DNA of 36,193 nucleotides from Pseudomonadota bacterium (GTDB lineage Bacteria > Desulfobacterota > JAPLJL01). The position numbers and the translations under genes are program-made. The first letter of the stretch is position 1, and each line of letters starts with the position of its first letter. The notes beneath the pieces were generated by a model, which had not been told where the DNA came from, made no database searches, and saw only the letters and a list, made by a program, of their open reading frames with translations. Where the stretch lies: assembly GCA_026388655.1 (NCBI GenBank), contig JAPLJI010000080.1:1-36193 (forward strand), in the 5' to 3' direction. This document shows, in pieces, positions 1-8,595 of the stretch.

Positions 1-1
1 C

Positions 2-802
2 CGGCACCTGGGCGAGCAGAAGATTCTGGAGCGTATCCCCCAAATCAAGGATCTGGCTTGGAAATACCTGGGGGTGGATTGCGTGACCGCCCCGGTCCCG
101 ATCCAACCCACCGCGCATTACTCGATGGGGGGAATTCCCACTACCAATGACGCCGAGGTGTTGGAGGACGGGAAGGACAAAAAAGTTATCGGACTTTATG
201 CCGCCGGGGAATGCGCCTGCGTCTCGGTGCACGGGGCCAACCGCCTGGGCACCAATTCCCTCCTGGACGCCACCCTCTTCGGGCGGCGGGCCGGGCGCGC
301 GGCCGTCAGGTTCCTGCGCGACGCCGTCCTGGCTTCCCTGCCCGCCGACGCCGCCGACGCGTCCCAGAAACGGATCGAGGAAATCTGGGCCAAGAACGGC
401 CGGGAAATGCCGGCGGCCATCCAGCAGGAACTCCAGGCGGCCATGACCGTGGGTTGCGGAGTCTTCCGCCAGGAGGAAGGGTTGCGCGTGGTCCAGGAGA
501 AGATCCGGACCCTGAAAGAGCGTTACCAGAAGATCCGGGCCGTGGACCGGAATTCGATATTCAACCTGGACCTGATCGAGGCCATCGAGCTCGGGAACCT
601 GCTTGGGTTCTCGGAGATGATCGTGGCCGGGGCGATCAACCGGACGGAAAGCCGGGGCGCCCACTACCGGAAGGATTTTCCCAAGCGCGACGACGTGAAC
701 TGGCTGAAGCACACCCTGGCTTACCGGGACGAGAGCGGGGTCCGCTTCGATTACAAGCCGGTCCGGATCACCCGGTATCAGCCGCAGGAAAGGAAATACT
801 AA
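2..802 (+). CDS. sdhA: Succinate dehydrogenase/fumarate reductase flavoprotein subunit, 3' part
   Basis: The frame is open from base 2, so the 5' part lies outside the window; about 266 residues remain. The visible part has HYSMGGI, the family's substrate/FAD-site histidine region, then GANRLGTNSLLDA, which carries the catalytic arginine region. The C-terminal helical domain includes SRGAHYRKDFPKRDD, typical of SdhA/FrdA. SdhA oxidises succinate to fumarate, or the reverse, using covalently bound FAD, and passes electrons to SdhB on the cytoplasmic face of the membrane. sdhB follows after about 150 bp containing two REP-like hairpins. No membrane-anchor gene (sdhC/D) is seen downstream, so the anchor probably lies upstream of the window. 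Sequence alone does not decide between oxidative and fumarate-reducing direction. Confidence 0.95.
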   Translation, partial: RHLGEQKILERIPQIKDLAWKYLGVDCVTAPVPIQPTAHYSMGGIPTTNDAEVLEDGKDKKVIGLYAAGECACVSVHGANRLGTNSLLDATLFGRRAGRAAVRFLRDAVLASLPADAADASQKRIEEIWAKNGREMPAAIQQELQAAMTVGCGVFRQEEGLRVVQEKIRTLKERYQKIRAVDRNSIFNLDLIEAIELGNLLGFSEMIVAGAINRTESRGAHYRKDFPKRDDVNWLKHTLAYRDESGVRFDYKPVRITRYQPQERKY

Positions 803-831
803 ACAAATCACCGGTAGCCAGGAAGAGGACT

Positions 832-914
832 GTAGTGGTCGAGCTTGCTCGACACCAGGTGGTTGGGTGGTTAGGAAATAACGAATAAAGTAGGGCAAGG
901 CTTTAGCCTTGCGT
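832..914 (+). repeat. Two single REP-like hairpins between sdhA and sdhB
   Basis: Two units each begin with GTAG followed by a short imperfect palindrome. The first (from 832) has GGTCGAGCTTGCTCGACACC; the second (from 890) has GCAAGGCTTTAGCCTTGC. Both point the same way. The second closely resembles the REP inside cpoB at 11633. A GTAG tetranucleotide 5' of a palindrome is the hallmark of REPs mobilised by RAYT (TnpA-REP) enzymes, but no such gene is in the window. The hairpins lie between co-oriented genes and could affect the sdhA/sdhB transcript ratio. Confidence 0.7.
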
Positions 915-953
915 ATACAACGAGTTTTAGACGGTAAACGGGGAAAAGAAAAA

Positions 954-1655
954 ATGAAAGCAATCTTAAGAGTCAAAAGGTTTGATCCGGAGAAAGACCG
1001 AAAGGCGTACTCCCAGGATTACGAGATCGGTGTGCAGGAGGGCACCACGATCCTGGACGGCCTGCTCCAGGTCCGGGGCGAACAGGACGGTACCCTGGCT
1101 TTCCGCCGGAGCTGCCGGAGCGCGATCTGCGGGTCCTGTGCCATGATGATCAACAAGGTGGCGGGCCTGGCCTGTTACACCCAGATCCAGGAACTGCGCT
1201 CCCAGCTGATCACCCTCGAGCCGCTCCAGGGTTACTCGGTCATCCGCGACCTGGTGGTGGACATGGAACCGTTCTTCGCCAAGCTCAAGGCCGTGATGCC
1301 CTACATGGTCCACAAGACCCCGCCCTCCGACCGCGAGGTGCCGCAGAGCCAGGAAGAGCACCGCCTGCTGGCCGAGGCGGTCACCTGCATTCTCTGCGGT
1401 TCCTGCAGCGCCAGCTGCCCGCGCTACTGGCACGACGAGAATTATCTGGGGCCGGCGGCCCTGTTGAAGGCCTACCGCTTCGTTTTGGATTCCCGGGACG
1501 AGGCGGAGGAGGAGAGACTGGCGATTGTCAACGATCCGAGCGGGGTTTTCCGCTGCCGGAAGATCTTCAACTGCGTCGAGGCCTGTCCGAAAAAGATCAA
1601 CCCCACCGAGGCGATCACCGCCTTGAGCCGGAAGATCCTAACCAAGAAGCTTTAA
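954..1655 (+). CDS. sdhB: Succinate dehydrogenase/fumarate reductase iron-sulfur subunit
   Basis: This 233-residue protein carries electrons between SdhA flavin and the quinone site. The N-terminal plant-ferredoxin-like domain holds the [2Fe-2S] cysteines at about residues 54, 59, 62 and 74 (CRSAICGSC...C). The C-terminal domain has the [4Fe-4S] motif CILCGSCSASCP and the [3Fe-4S] motif CRKIFNCVEACP, then INPTEAI, as in classical SdhB/FrdB. I chose ATG 954 because the protein then starts MKAILRVKRFDP, the normal SdhB beginning; an upstream in-frame start at 909 would add a REP-derived tail. sucC follows after about 60 bp in the same direction, giving an sdh-suc-kor gene string. Confidence 0.96.
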   Translation: MKAILRVKRFDPEKDRKAYSQDYEIGVQEGTTILDGLLQVRGEQDGTLAFRRSCRSAICGSCAMMINKVAGLACYTQIQELRSQLITLEPLQGYSVIRDLVVDMEPFFAKLKAVMPYMVHKTPPSDREVPQSQEEHRLLAEAVTCILCGSCSASCPRYWHDENYLGPAALLKAYRFVLDSRDEAEEERLAIVNDPSGVFRCRKIFNCVEACPKKINPTEAITALSRKILTKKL

Positions 1656-1717
1656 ACCGGAGACCGAAAACCAGAAACCGGAAAAATTTCAGATATTCAA
1701 ACTTATTTGAGGAAAGC

Positions 1718-2887
1718 ATGAAAATCCACGAATACCAGGCAAAGGAAATCCTCGCCCGCTACGGGGTCAAGGTCCCCAAGGGACAGGTGGCTTTTACCCC
1801 GCGGGAAGCCCGGCTGATTGCGGAAATCATCGGAAAAAAGGTGGTGGTCAAGGCCCAGATCCACGCCGGCGGACGGGGCAAGGGAGGCGGGATCAGGACC
1901 GCGGATAACCCCAACGATGCCGAAAAAGTGGCGCACGAGATCATCGGGATGAACCTGGTCACCCACCAGACCGGCCCGGAGGGCCGGAAGGTCAGGCTGG
2001 TCCTGGTGGAAGAAGCGTCCACCGTGGCCCGGGAACTCTACCTGGGGGTGGTGGTGGACCGCAACACGGCCCAGCCGGTCCTGATCGCCAGCGCGGAAGG
2101 AGGAATGGAAATTGAAGAGGTGGCCCGGAAGAGCCCGGAAAAGATCCTGCGCGAGGGCATCAATCCCCTCACCGGACTCCTATCTTTCCAGCTCCGCCGG
2201 CTGACCGCCGCCCTGGGGATCACCAAGGAGCAGACCAAGGCGTTTTCGGCCTTGATTTCCGGACTGGTGAATTGCTTTGTGAAAGAGGACTGCACCCTGG
2301 CCGAGATCAATCCTCTGATCGTCACCCCGGAAGGTGACGTCGTGGCCCTGGACGCCAAACTGAATCTGGACGATAACGCGCTCTTCCGCCACCTGGAACA
2401 GGCCAAGCTCCGGGATGTCAACGAAGAGGACTTCCTCGAGGTGGAGGCCAGCCAGCATAACCTGAATTATATCCGCCTGGACGGGAACGTGGGCTGCATG
2501 GTCAACGGGGCGGGCCTGGCTATGGCCACCATGGACATCATCAAGTATTGCGGCGGCGAGCCGGCCAACTTCCTGGATGTGGCGGGGGCCGCTAACCCGG
2601 ATACCGTCGGGAACGGTTTCCGGATCATTCTCAAGGATCCGAAGGTGAAAGCCATCCTGGTCAACATCTTCGGCGGGATCGTCCGCTGTGACCGGGTGGC
2701 ATCCGGAATTGTTCAGGCCACCCGCGAACTCCAGAAGGAAGGAAAAATCCGGGTTCCTCTGGTGGTTCGGCTCGACGGAACCAATGCCAAGGAGGCCGGG
2801 CAGATTCTGAGGGATTCGGGTCTGAATATAATCGAGATCCAGGGATTGAAAGCGGCCGCGGAAAAGGTGGTATCACTGATAAAGTGA
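1718..2887 (+). CDS. sucC: Succinyl-CoA ligase (ADP/GDP-forming), beta subunit
   Basis: The protein has 389 residues, the family's usual length. It starts with MKIHEYQAKEILARYGV, the standard SucC N-terminus of an ATP-grasp domain. HAGGRGKGGG is the nucleotide-binding loop region, and the C-terminal CoA-ligase half includes NIFGGIVRCD. With SucD it couples succinyl-CoA + phosphate + NDP to succinate + CoA + NTP. The ATG is preceded by TTGAGGAAAGC, a good ribosome-binding site. It sits between sdhB and sucD, with KorDABC downstream, so these genes cover the step from 2-oxoglutarate to fumarate. I cannot tell ADP from GDP specificity by eye. Confidence 0.97.
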   Translation: MKIHEYQAKEILARYGVKVPKGQVAFTPREARLIAEIIGKKVVVKAQIHAGGRGKGGGIRTADNPNDAEKVAHEIIGMNLVTHQTGPEGRKVRLVLVEEASTVARELYLGVVVDRNTAQPVLIASAEGGMEIEEVARKSPEKILREGINPLTGLLSFQLRRLTAALGITKEQTKAFSALISGLVNCFVKEDCTLAEINPLIVTPEGDVVALDAKLNLDDNALFRHLEQAKLRDVNEEDFLEVEASQHNLNYIRLDGNVGCMVNGAGLAMATMDIIKYCGGEPANFLDVAGAANPDTVGNGFRIILKDPKVKAILVNIFGGIVRCDRVASGIVQATRELQKEGKIRVPLVVRLDGTNAKEAGQILRDSGLNIIEIQGLKAAAEKVVSLIK

Positions 2888-2996
2888 GGCGTCCGAAGCC
2901 ATTCATCCCGGGCCCGAAGTCAAAATAGAAAGACCAGAGAGATTGGACAAATCAAAATCGGGCGTCGGACATAAACCATGAAACGAGGTTAGTAAC

Positions 2997-3881
2997 ATGA
3001 GCATCATAGTTGACCAGAATACTCGTGTGGTAGTCCAGGGGATTACCGGTGCGGAAGGCAGCTTCCACGCCGCCCAGATGAAGGCCTACGGGACCAAGGT
3101 GGTGGCCGGGGTCACGCCGGGCAAGGGCGGGACCCAGCACGAAGGCACCCCGGTTTTCAACGGGGTGGCCGAGGCGGTCCGGAAGGAGGGCGCCAACGCT
3201 TCCATCATCTTCGTGCCCGCCTCCTTCGCCACCGACGCGATCCTGGAATCGGCCGACGCCGGGATCGCCGTCATCATCTGCATCACCGAGGGCATTCCGA
3301 CCCTGGACATGGTCAAGGCCGTCCGCTATGTCGCGGAGAAGAAGGCCCGCCTGATCGGACCAAATTGCCCGGGGATCATCAGCCCGGGAAAATGCAAGAT
3401 CGGGATCATGCCGGGGGATACCTTCCTCTCCGAGGGTAAAAAAAAGGTGGGGCTGATCTCCCGGAGCGGCACCCTGACCTACGAGGCGGTCAAGCAGCTT
3501 TCCGAGCTGGGGATCGCCCAGAGCACTGCGGTCGGGATCGGCGGAGACCCCATCGTGGGCTCGATCTTCACCGACCTGCTCCCCCTGTTCGAGGCCGACC
3601 CCGAGACCGACGGGGTGATGGTGATCGGCGAGATCGGGGGTAACGCCGAGGAAGACGCCGCCCGCCTGGTCAAAGCCCGGATGAAAAAACCGGTGGCCGC
3701 CTTCGTGGCCGGGATGACCGCGCCCCCGGGGCGCCGGATGGGCCACGCCGGGGCGATCATCAGCGGGGGCAAGGGCACCGCCACCGAGAAAATCCAGGTT
3801 TTCCGCGAGTGTGGCGTGGCGGTGGCGCAGAGCCCGGCGGAGATCGGCTCCACCGTCGCCAAGATGCTGAAACTGGCCTAA
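2997..3881 (+). CDS. sucD: Succinyl-CoA ligase, alpha subunit
   Basis: The protein has 294 residues, full length for SucD. The N-terminal CoA-binding Rossmann domain opens with [15 protein letters not shown]. The mid-region has [20 protein letters not shown], and the C-terminal half carries [16 protein letters not shown] with the phosphorylated active-site histidine. ATG 2997 gives [15 protein letters not shown], the family start, with CGAGG upstream. It pairs with sucC about 110 bp upstream. The following 133-bp gap before korD shows no clear terminator, so read-through into the kor genes is plausible. Confidence 0.97.
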   Translation: MSIIVDQNTRVVVQGITGAEGSFHAAQMKAYGTKVVAGVTPGKGGTQHEGTPVFNGVAEAVRKEGANASIIFVPASFATDAILESADAGIAVIICITEGIPTLDMVKAVRYVAEKKARLIGPNCPGIISPGKCKIGIMPGDTFLSEGKKKVGLISRSGTLTYEAVKQLSELGIAQSTAVGIGGDPIVGSIFTDLLPLFEADPETDGVMVIGEIGGNAEEDAARLVKARMKKPVAAFVAGMTAPPGRRMGHAGAIISGGKGTATEKIQVFRECGVAVAQSPAEIGSTVAKMLKLA

Positions 3882-4014
3882 ATCCCGAGCCGACTTACAT
3901 TATTTCCATCAAATCCTTTTTGGTTTTTTCATATGAGATTGAACCTGGTGGGTTGCCTCTGGACTTCCCAGTCCTTAAAGTGGTAATTTTTTATCTGAAT
4001 TTTTCCCAGGACGA

Positions 4015-4278
4015 ATGAAGATGCCAGCCAAAAGGCCGAGAGGCAAAGTACACACGGCGGCGGAACGCTGCAAGGGCTGCGGTTTCTGCATCGAGTTCTG
4101 CCCCTTGAAAGCCCTCCGGGCCTCGGGGGCCTTGAACCGGGGCGGTTTTCATTTCCCCGAAATCGTCGCCCCGGAAAAATGCAGCGGCTGCAATATGTGC
4201 GGGATGATCTGTCCCGATTTTGCCATCTGGTCGGAGAAGTTGGTCCGTGAAAAAGACGAAGCCGAAGCCGAAGATTAA
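4015..4278 (+). CDS. korD: 2-oxoglutarate:ferredoxin oxidoreductase delta (ferredoxin) subunit
   Basis: This small 87-residue protein has two [4Fe-4S] motifs: CKGCGFCIEFCP near residue 19 and CSGCNMCGMICP near residue 60. That is the typical 2[4Fe-4S] ferredoxin subunit encoded first in korDABC operons. The start is ATG 4015 behind CCCAGGACGA. It would carry electrons from the KorB thiamine site to free ferredoxin. Its 3' end overlaps the likely korA start by about 30 nt, implying translational coupling. The gene context (korA, korB and korC immediately after) makes the assignment secure. Seen alone, it could have been a delta subunit for other 2-oxoacids. Confidence 0.92.
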   Translation: MKMPAKRPRGKVHTAAERCKGCGFCIEFCPLKALRASGALNRGGFHFPEIVAPEKCSGCNMCGMICPDFAIWSEKLVREKDEAEAED

Positions 4279-5431
4279 GGAATTGGTTCACCTCACCGCC
4301 GACCCCAGGGGGGTGCTGACCGGCGTGCATTTTATGAACGGTGACCAGGCCGCCTGTGAGGGAGCCCTGGCGGCGGGCTGCCGCTTCGTGGCCGGCTACC
4401 CGATCACCCCCTCGACCGAGATCGTGGAGCGCTTCGCCTCCCGGATTCCCACCGTCGGCGGGATCTTCATCCAGATGGAGGACGAGATCGCGAGCTCGAT
4501 CGCCATCCAGGGGGCGGCCTGGGCCGGATTGAAGTCCATGACCGTGAGCTCGGGCCCCGGGTTCTCCCTGATGATGGAGCACGTCGGTCTGGCCGCGATG
4601 CTAGAGACCCCCTGCGTTTTCATCGATGTCCAGCGGGCCGGGCCTTCCACCGGTCTCCCCACGCTTCCCGGGCAGGCGGACATGATGCAGGTGCGGTGGG
4701 GCGCCCACGGGGATTATGAAATCATCGCCCTGGTCCCGAATTCCCCGCAGGAATGTTTTGACCTCACCATCCAGGCCTTCAATCTCTCGGAGGAATTCCG
4801 GGTCCCGACCTTCGTGATGATGGATGAATGCGTCGGGCACATGGCCGAGCGGGTGGTGATTCCCCCGGCGGACAAGATCAAGATTTTCAACCGCCGTTAT
4901 ACCACCCTGCCCCCGGAGGAGTATCTTCCCTACCGGACCGGCAAGGATCTGGTTCCCTGGTTCGTCAAGGCCGGCACCGGCCGGAGGTTTCACATCACCG
5001 GGCTGACCCACGATGAGCGCGGCTATCCGATGATGAACGCCGAGACCCAGGGGAAACTGGTCCGCCGCCTGGTGGACAAGATCCGGGCTAATGCGGAACA
5101 GATCGTGCGCTACGAAGAGGAGGACTGCGAGGGCGCGGAGGTCGTCGTGATCTCCTACGGGATCACCTCGCGGGTGGCGAGCCGGGCGGTGGAAATGGCC
5201 CGCAAACAGGGGATCAAGGTCGGCCGCTTTCGGCCGGTCGTGGTCTGGCCGTTTCCCGAGAAGAGGATCCGCCAGCTGGCGGGGATGGTGGGGGGATTTG
5301 TCGTGGCCGAGCTGAATTACGGCCAGATTTCCCTGGAAGTGGAAAGACTGGTGGCCGGCAAGGTGCCTGAAAAGGCAATTGAAAAAAGAAGAGTCAATCA
5401 GCCTGGAGCCGCGACCGCAAAATCCGATTGA
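4247..5431 (+). CDS. korA: 2-oxoglutarate:ferredoxin oxidoreductase alpha subunit
   Basis: Contains FVAGYPITPSTEIVE and the IQMEDEIASSIAIQGAAWAG segment, hallmarks of the KorA/VorB pyrimidine-binding domain. A long insert and a transketolase-C-like domain follow (VVVISYGITSR near the C-terminus). It forms the catalytic heterodimer with KorB, oxidising 2-oxoglutarate + CoA to succinyl-CoA + CO2 with reduced ferredoxin, or running in reverse for CO2 fixation. I favour the GTG start at 4247 (MKKTKPKPK...) because GGAGAAG lies just upstream. The frame stays open to a TTG at 4220, and an ATG at 4334 would lose part of the N-terminal strand. It overlaps korD at its 5' end and korB at its 3' end. 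Confidence 0.93.
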   Translation: MKKTKPKPKIKELVHLTADPRGVLTGVHFMNGDQAACEGALAAGCRFVAGYPITPSTEIVERFASRIPTVGGIFIQMEDEIASSIAIQGAAWAGLKSMTVSSGPGFSLMMEHVGLAAMLETPCVFIDVQRAGPSTGLPTLPGQADMMQVRWGAHGDYEIIALVPNSPQECFDLTIQAFNLSEEFRVPTFVMMDECVGHMAERVVIPPADKIKIFNRRYTTLPPEEYLPYRTGKDLVPWFVKAGTGRRFHITGLTHDERGYPMMNAETQGKLVRRLVDKIRANAEQIVRYEEEDCEGAEVVVISYGITSRVASRAVEMARKQGIKVGRFRPVVVWPFPEKRIRQLAGMVGGFVVAELNYGQISLEVERLVAGKVPEKAIEKRRVNQPGAATAKSD

Positions 5432-6266
5432 GAGCCTGATCCGGGTGGAACGCCTGCCCCACATGTGGTGCCCGGGCTGCGGGATCGGGATCTCGATGGG
5501 GGCCTTTACCCGGGCGGTGGTGGAGAGCGGGATCGATCAGAATTCCCTGTCCGTGGTTTCCGGGATCGGCTGCACCGGCCGGGTCGCCGGGTATCTCCGG
5601 CTGGATACCTTCCATGTCACCCACGGCCGGGCCGTGCCCTTCGCCACCGGGCTCAAACTGGGCAATCCCAAGCTCAAGGTGGTGGTTTATTCCGGCGACG
5701 GGGACCTGATGGCGATCGGGGGCAACCACCTGATCCACGCGGCCCGGAGGAATGTTCCCCTAACCGTGATCCTGATCAACAACTTCAATTACGGGATGAC
5801 TGGCGGCCAGTTCGGCCCGACCACGCCGATGGAAGCGTTCGGAGCTACCGCTCCCTACGGCAACTATGAATACCCGTTTAATCTGCCGTACTTAATGGAT
5901 GTCTGCGGGGCCGCTTACATAGCCCGCTGGACCGTTTACCATGTCCGCCAGTTGACCCGGTCGATCACCGAGGCCATGAGCAAAGACGGTTTTAGTTTCA
6001 TCGAGGTGATCACCCCCTGCCCGGAGCTTTACCTGCGCCGGAACCGGCTGGGGGACGCCTTGAAGGAAATGATTTATTTGAAGGAAAATTCCCGGATCCA
6101 GAACGGCGCGGAAACCCGGACGGTGGCGATCGAAAAAATCCGTGGGGAGATCATCATCGGGAAATTCGTGGACCGGGAACGGCCCGGATACATCCAATCC
6201 CTGGACGGGCATCTCCAGAAGGTTCTGGGGGCCCGCTACCAGCGGCCTCCGTTCTGGGAGAAATAG
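5379..6266 (+). CDS. korB: 2-oxoglutarate:ferredoxin oxidoreductase beta subunit (thiamine-binding)
   Basis: This subunit binds thiamine diphosphate. It has MWCPGCGIGI near the N-terminus (a cysteine motif of KorB/VorA proteins), the pyrophosphate-binding YSGDGDLMAIGGNH, and INNFNYGMTGGQFGPTTP, which completes the GDG...NN signature. The start is uncertain. TTG 5379 gives 295 residues and a 53-nt overlap with korA, with AAAAGG just upstream. No ATG occurs before the essential CPGCG region, so either this TTG or a nearby non-ATG codon must be used. The last domain (PCPELYLRRNR...) is normal for the family. korC follows after 20 bp. Confidence 0.93.
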   Translation: MKKEESISLEPRPQNPIESLIRVERLPHMWCPGCGIGISMGAFTRAVVESGIDQNSLSVVSGIGCTGRVAGYLRLDTFHVTHGRAVPFATGLKLGNPKLKVVVYSGDGDLMAIGGNHLIHAARRNVPLTVILINNFNYGMTGGQFGPTTPMEAFGATAPYGNYEYPFNLPYLMDVCGAAYIARWTVYHVRQLTRSITEAMSKDGFSFIEVITPCPELYLRRNRLGDALKEMIYLKENSRIQNGAETRTVAIEKIRGEIIIGKFVDRERPGYIQSLDGHLQKVLGARYQRPPFWEK

Positions 6267-6286
6267 GGATTCATCCGGAGAAAGCC

Positions 6287-6901
6287 ATGGCCAAGCTTTT
6301 AAAGAAAGTACAACTGGAAAACCCCCAGATCGAGATCCGGATCAGCGGATTCGGGGGCCAGGGGGTGATCCTGGCCGGTTTTATCATCGGCCGAGCCGCG
6401 GCACTTTATGAAGGGAAGCAGGCGGTCCTGACCCAGAGCTTCGGGCCGGAGGCCCGGGGCGGCTCCTGCAGTGTCCAGGTGATCCTGGGTGATAAACGGA
6501 TCGATTATCCCTACGTGGTCCAACCCCGGGTGCAGGTCTGCATGTCCGATGAGGCTTACCGCAAATATGGCGGCTACCTGGGCCCCCACGCGATCCTCCT
6601 CTACGAGGAAGACATTGTCCGGGTCAACCGGGAGGAAGTCGCCTCCTGGGGCAACCGGGCCCTGGGCATTCCGGCCACCCGGCTGGCCGAGGAGGTGGGC
6701 AAGCGTCTGGTGGTCAATATCGTGATGGTGGGTTTCTTCGTCGCGGTGACCGAGTATCTGAAGCCGGAGTCGGCCAAGAAGGCGATCCAGGATCTGGTCC
6801 CGAAGGGAACGGAGGAACTGAATTCCAAGGCCTTTGAACGGGGATTTAAATATGGGAAGAAAATATTATCCCAGATTAATAAGGATAGAAGCTCTGGATA
6901 A
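6287..6901 (+). CDS. korC: 2-oxoglutarate:ferredoxin oxidoreductase gamma subunit
   Basis: This is the 204-residue gamma domain. ISGFGGQGVILAG and TQSFGPEARGGSCS are the conserved gamma-family motifs, and the CoA-binding-associated segment continues to DLVPKGTEELNSKAFERG. The ATG at 6287 has CCGGAG upstream. It completes a full four-subunit Kor complex in the order D-A-B-C. In 2-oxoacid oxidoreductases this subunit contributes to CoA handling and assembly. With sucCD next door, 2-oxoglutarate is the most likely substrate; a 2-ketoisovalerate or generic 2-oxoacid preference cannot be ruled out from sequence. Confidence 0.93.
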   Translation: MAKLLKKVQLENPQIEIRISGFGGQGVILAGFIIGRAAALYEGKQAVLTQSFGPEARGGSCSVQVILGDKRIDYPYVVQPRVQVCMSDEAYRKYGGYLGPHAILLYEEDIVRVNREEVASWGNRALGIPATRLAEEVGKRLVVNIVMVGFFVAVTEYLKPESAKKAIQDLVPKGTEELNSKAFERGFKYGKKILSQINKDRSSG

Positions 6902-6983
6902 CCCGCCGAAGTAAGGGAATCACCCGCTAAAATATTTTAAGTCCGGATCGGAATTTTCAAACAATCGGAAAAGGGAAGAATAA

Positions 6984-7412
6984 ATGGAGCAAACCTTAAT
7001 CTTAATCAAGCCGGATGGGGTTAAGAAGCATTTGATTGGAGAGATCATCAAGCGTTTTGAGAGCACGGGCCTGGATATCCGGGCCATCAAGCTGGTCCGG
7101 ATCAGCCGGTCACAGGCGGAGGGGTTTTACCAGGTTCACGCGGGGATGCCCTTTTTCGAGGAGCTGGTCCAGTTCATGACCTCCGGCCCCATTATCGCCG
7201 CGGTGCTGGAGGGGGAAAGAGCGATAATGAGGGTGCGGGAAATTATGGGGGCCACCGACCCCAAGAAGGCGGAGAAGGGCACCATCCGGAATGATTTCGC
7301 GGATTCCATCCGGTATAACATCGTCCACGGTTCCGATTCGAAAGCCTCGGCCGACTACGAGATTCCCTGCTTCTTCAACCGGTTGGAGATCATTGGAATC
7401 CAGGCCGGGTAA
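6984..7412 (+). CDS. ndk: Nucleoside diphosphate kinase
   Basis: The protein has 142 residues, the usual Ndk size. MEQTLILIKPDGVKK is the family N-terminus, followed by the nucleotide-site region and NIVHGSDSKASADYEI containing the phospho-histidine (H in NIVHGSDS). It transfers the gamma phosphate from ATP to other NDPs through that histidine. The ATG at 6984 has GGGAAGAATAA upstream. It closes the sdh-suc-kor string. This is biochemically sensible because SucCD can make GTP or ATP and Ndk equilibrates them; the link is inferred from gene order only. Confidence 0.96.
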   Translation: MEQTLILIKPDGVKKHLIGEIIKRFESTGLDIRAIKLVRISRSQAEGFYQVHAGMPFFEELVQFMTSGPIIAAVLEGERAIMRVREIMGATDPKKAEKGTIRNDFADSIRYNIVHGSDSKASADYEIPCFFNRLEIIGIQAG

Positions 7413-7489
7413 TTCAGGTAAAAATAGTTTCGAGTTTCTGGTTTCTTGTTTCGGGTTGTTTTCTCCGAACGTCATTCCCGGGTCTTTTT

Positions 7490-7655
7490 GTAGTCTGCCG
7501 ATTCACGTGTCCCGTCACTGGGCGGGATCGGCGCTTTTGAAAAATCGCCCGATCCCTCCCGTATCGGGATAAATCCCTCTGAAGTCGGGACAAGTAAATC
7601 GGGCAACTACACAATTTTTTGGAAATACCAACTGCATTTTTCGGGTTAAAATGAA
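7490..7655. repeat. Head-to-head REP pair with conserved flank (ndk-mtnP gap)
   Basis: The element begins GTAG (7490) and ends CTAC (7610). Hairpin arms lie at each end (CTGCCGATTC / GGATCGGCGC, and GGGATAA...AAATCGGGCAAC). It is followed by a conserved flank at about 7611-7651 containing GGAAATACCAACTGCATTTT and CGGGTTAAAATG. The reverse complement of this flank recurs next to the REP pair at 28271-28373, and in part at 35629. A GTCATTCC half-element precedes it at about 7470. This explains the whole 245-bp gap; I see no gene there. Confidence 0.7.
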
Positions 7656-7672
7656 TAGTGAAGAGGAAACGA

Positions 7673-8590
7673 ATGAAAAGCCAGAAAACGACCAAATCAA
7701 TCTCGGCGGGTAAAAAAAGAGGCCGGCTTTTCGAGGCCGGGACCATCGGGGTGATCGGCGGGGTGGGGCTTTACGAAATGCCCGGGCTTACCGAGATCAA
7801 GGAGATTAGGGTCAAGACGCCCTTCGGCGACCCCTCCGACCCGTTCGTGGTCGGCCGGATGGGCGGCCGGCGCCTGGCCTTCCTGGCCCGTCACGGCCGC
7901 GGCCACCGGATCCCGCCCGGGGACATCAACTTCCGCGCCAACATCTTCGGCTTCAAGCTCCTCGGGACCGAGCGCATCTTCTCGGTCAGCGCGGTGGGGA
8001 GCATGCGCGAGGAGATCCATCCCGGCGATATCGTTCTGCCCGACCAGTTTTTCGACCGGACCGCCGCGAGGCCCCGCACCTTCTTCTCCCGCGAAATCGT
8101 TGCCCACGTGGCCATGGCCCACCCGGTCTGCCCGGTGATGGCCGGGATCCTGGCCCGGGTCGGAAAGGAAAAGGGTTTCCGTTTGCACCGGAAGGGGACC
8201 TACATTTGCATTGAGGGGCCGCAGTTCTCCACCCGGGCGGAATCCGATATCTACCGCCAGTGGGGGGTCTCGGTGATCGGGATGACCAATCTGCCGGAAG
8301 CCCGCCTCGCCCGCGAGGCCGAGATTTGCTACGCCACGGTCGCGATGGTGACCGATTACGACTGCTGGAACGAGCGGGAGGGCGAGGTTGAGATCGAGGA
8401 TGTGATCAAGGTGATGAAGGCCACGATCGGCAAGGCCAAGGAAATAATTTCGGGAGCGGTCCCCCATTTGCCGGAAGAGAGGAATTGCGTCTGCAGCCAG
8501 GCCCTTAAGGACGCCATCGTCACCGACCCGAAGGCCATCAGCCCCCGGCTCCGTAAAACTTTGGATCCAATTCTCAAGGGAAGAGTGTAG
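7673..8590 (+). CDS. mtnP: S-methyl-5'-thioadenosine phosphorylase
   Basis: A family 2 purine-nucleoside phosphorylase fold of 305 residues. Motifs: GVIGGVGLYEMPGL (phosphate loop), TPFGDPSDPFVVG, FLARHGRGHRIPP, INFRANIFGFK, SVSAVGSMREEIHPGD and CIEGPQFSTRAESD with the substrate-binding GMTNLPEARLAREAEI. These are diagnostic of MTAP. It cleaves methylthioadenosine to adenine and methylthioribose-1-phosphate in methionine salvage. I chose ATG 7673 because GAGGAAAC lies six bases upstream; the longer frame starts at GTG 7658. A related enzyme, methylthioinosine or purine-nucleoside phosphorylase, is possible, but the motif set favours MtnP. The next gene, gatB, is functionally unrelated. Confidence 0.93.
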   Translation: MKSQKTTKSISAGKKRGRLFEAGTIGVIGGVGLYEMPGLTEIKEIRVKTPFGDPSDPFVVGRMGGRRLAFLARHGRGHRIPPGDINFRANIFGFKLLGTERIFSVSAVGSMREEIHPGDIVLPDQFFDRTAARPRTFFSREIVAHVAMAHPVCPVMAGILARVGKEKGFRLHRKGTYICIEGPQFSTRAESDIYRQWGVSVIGMTNLPEARLAREAEICYATVAMVTDYDCWNEREGEVEIEDVIKVMKATIGKAKEIISGAVPHLPEERNCVCSQALKDAIVTDPKAISPRLRKTLDPILKGRV

Positions 8591-8595
8591 CCGGG

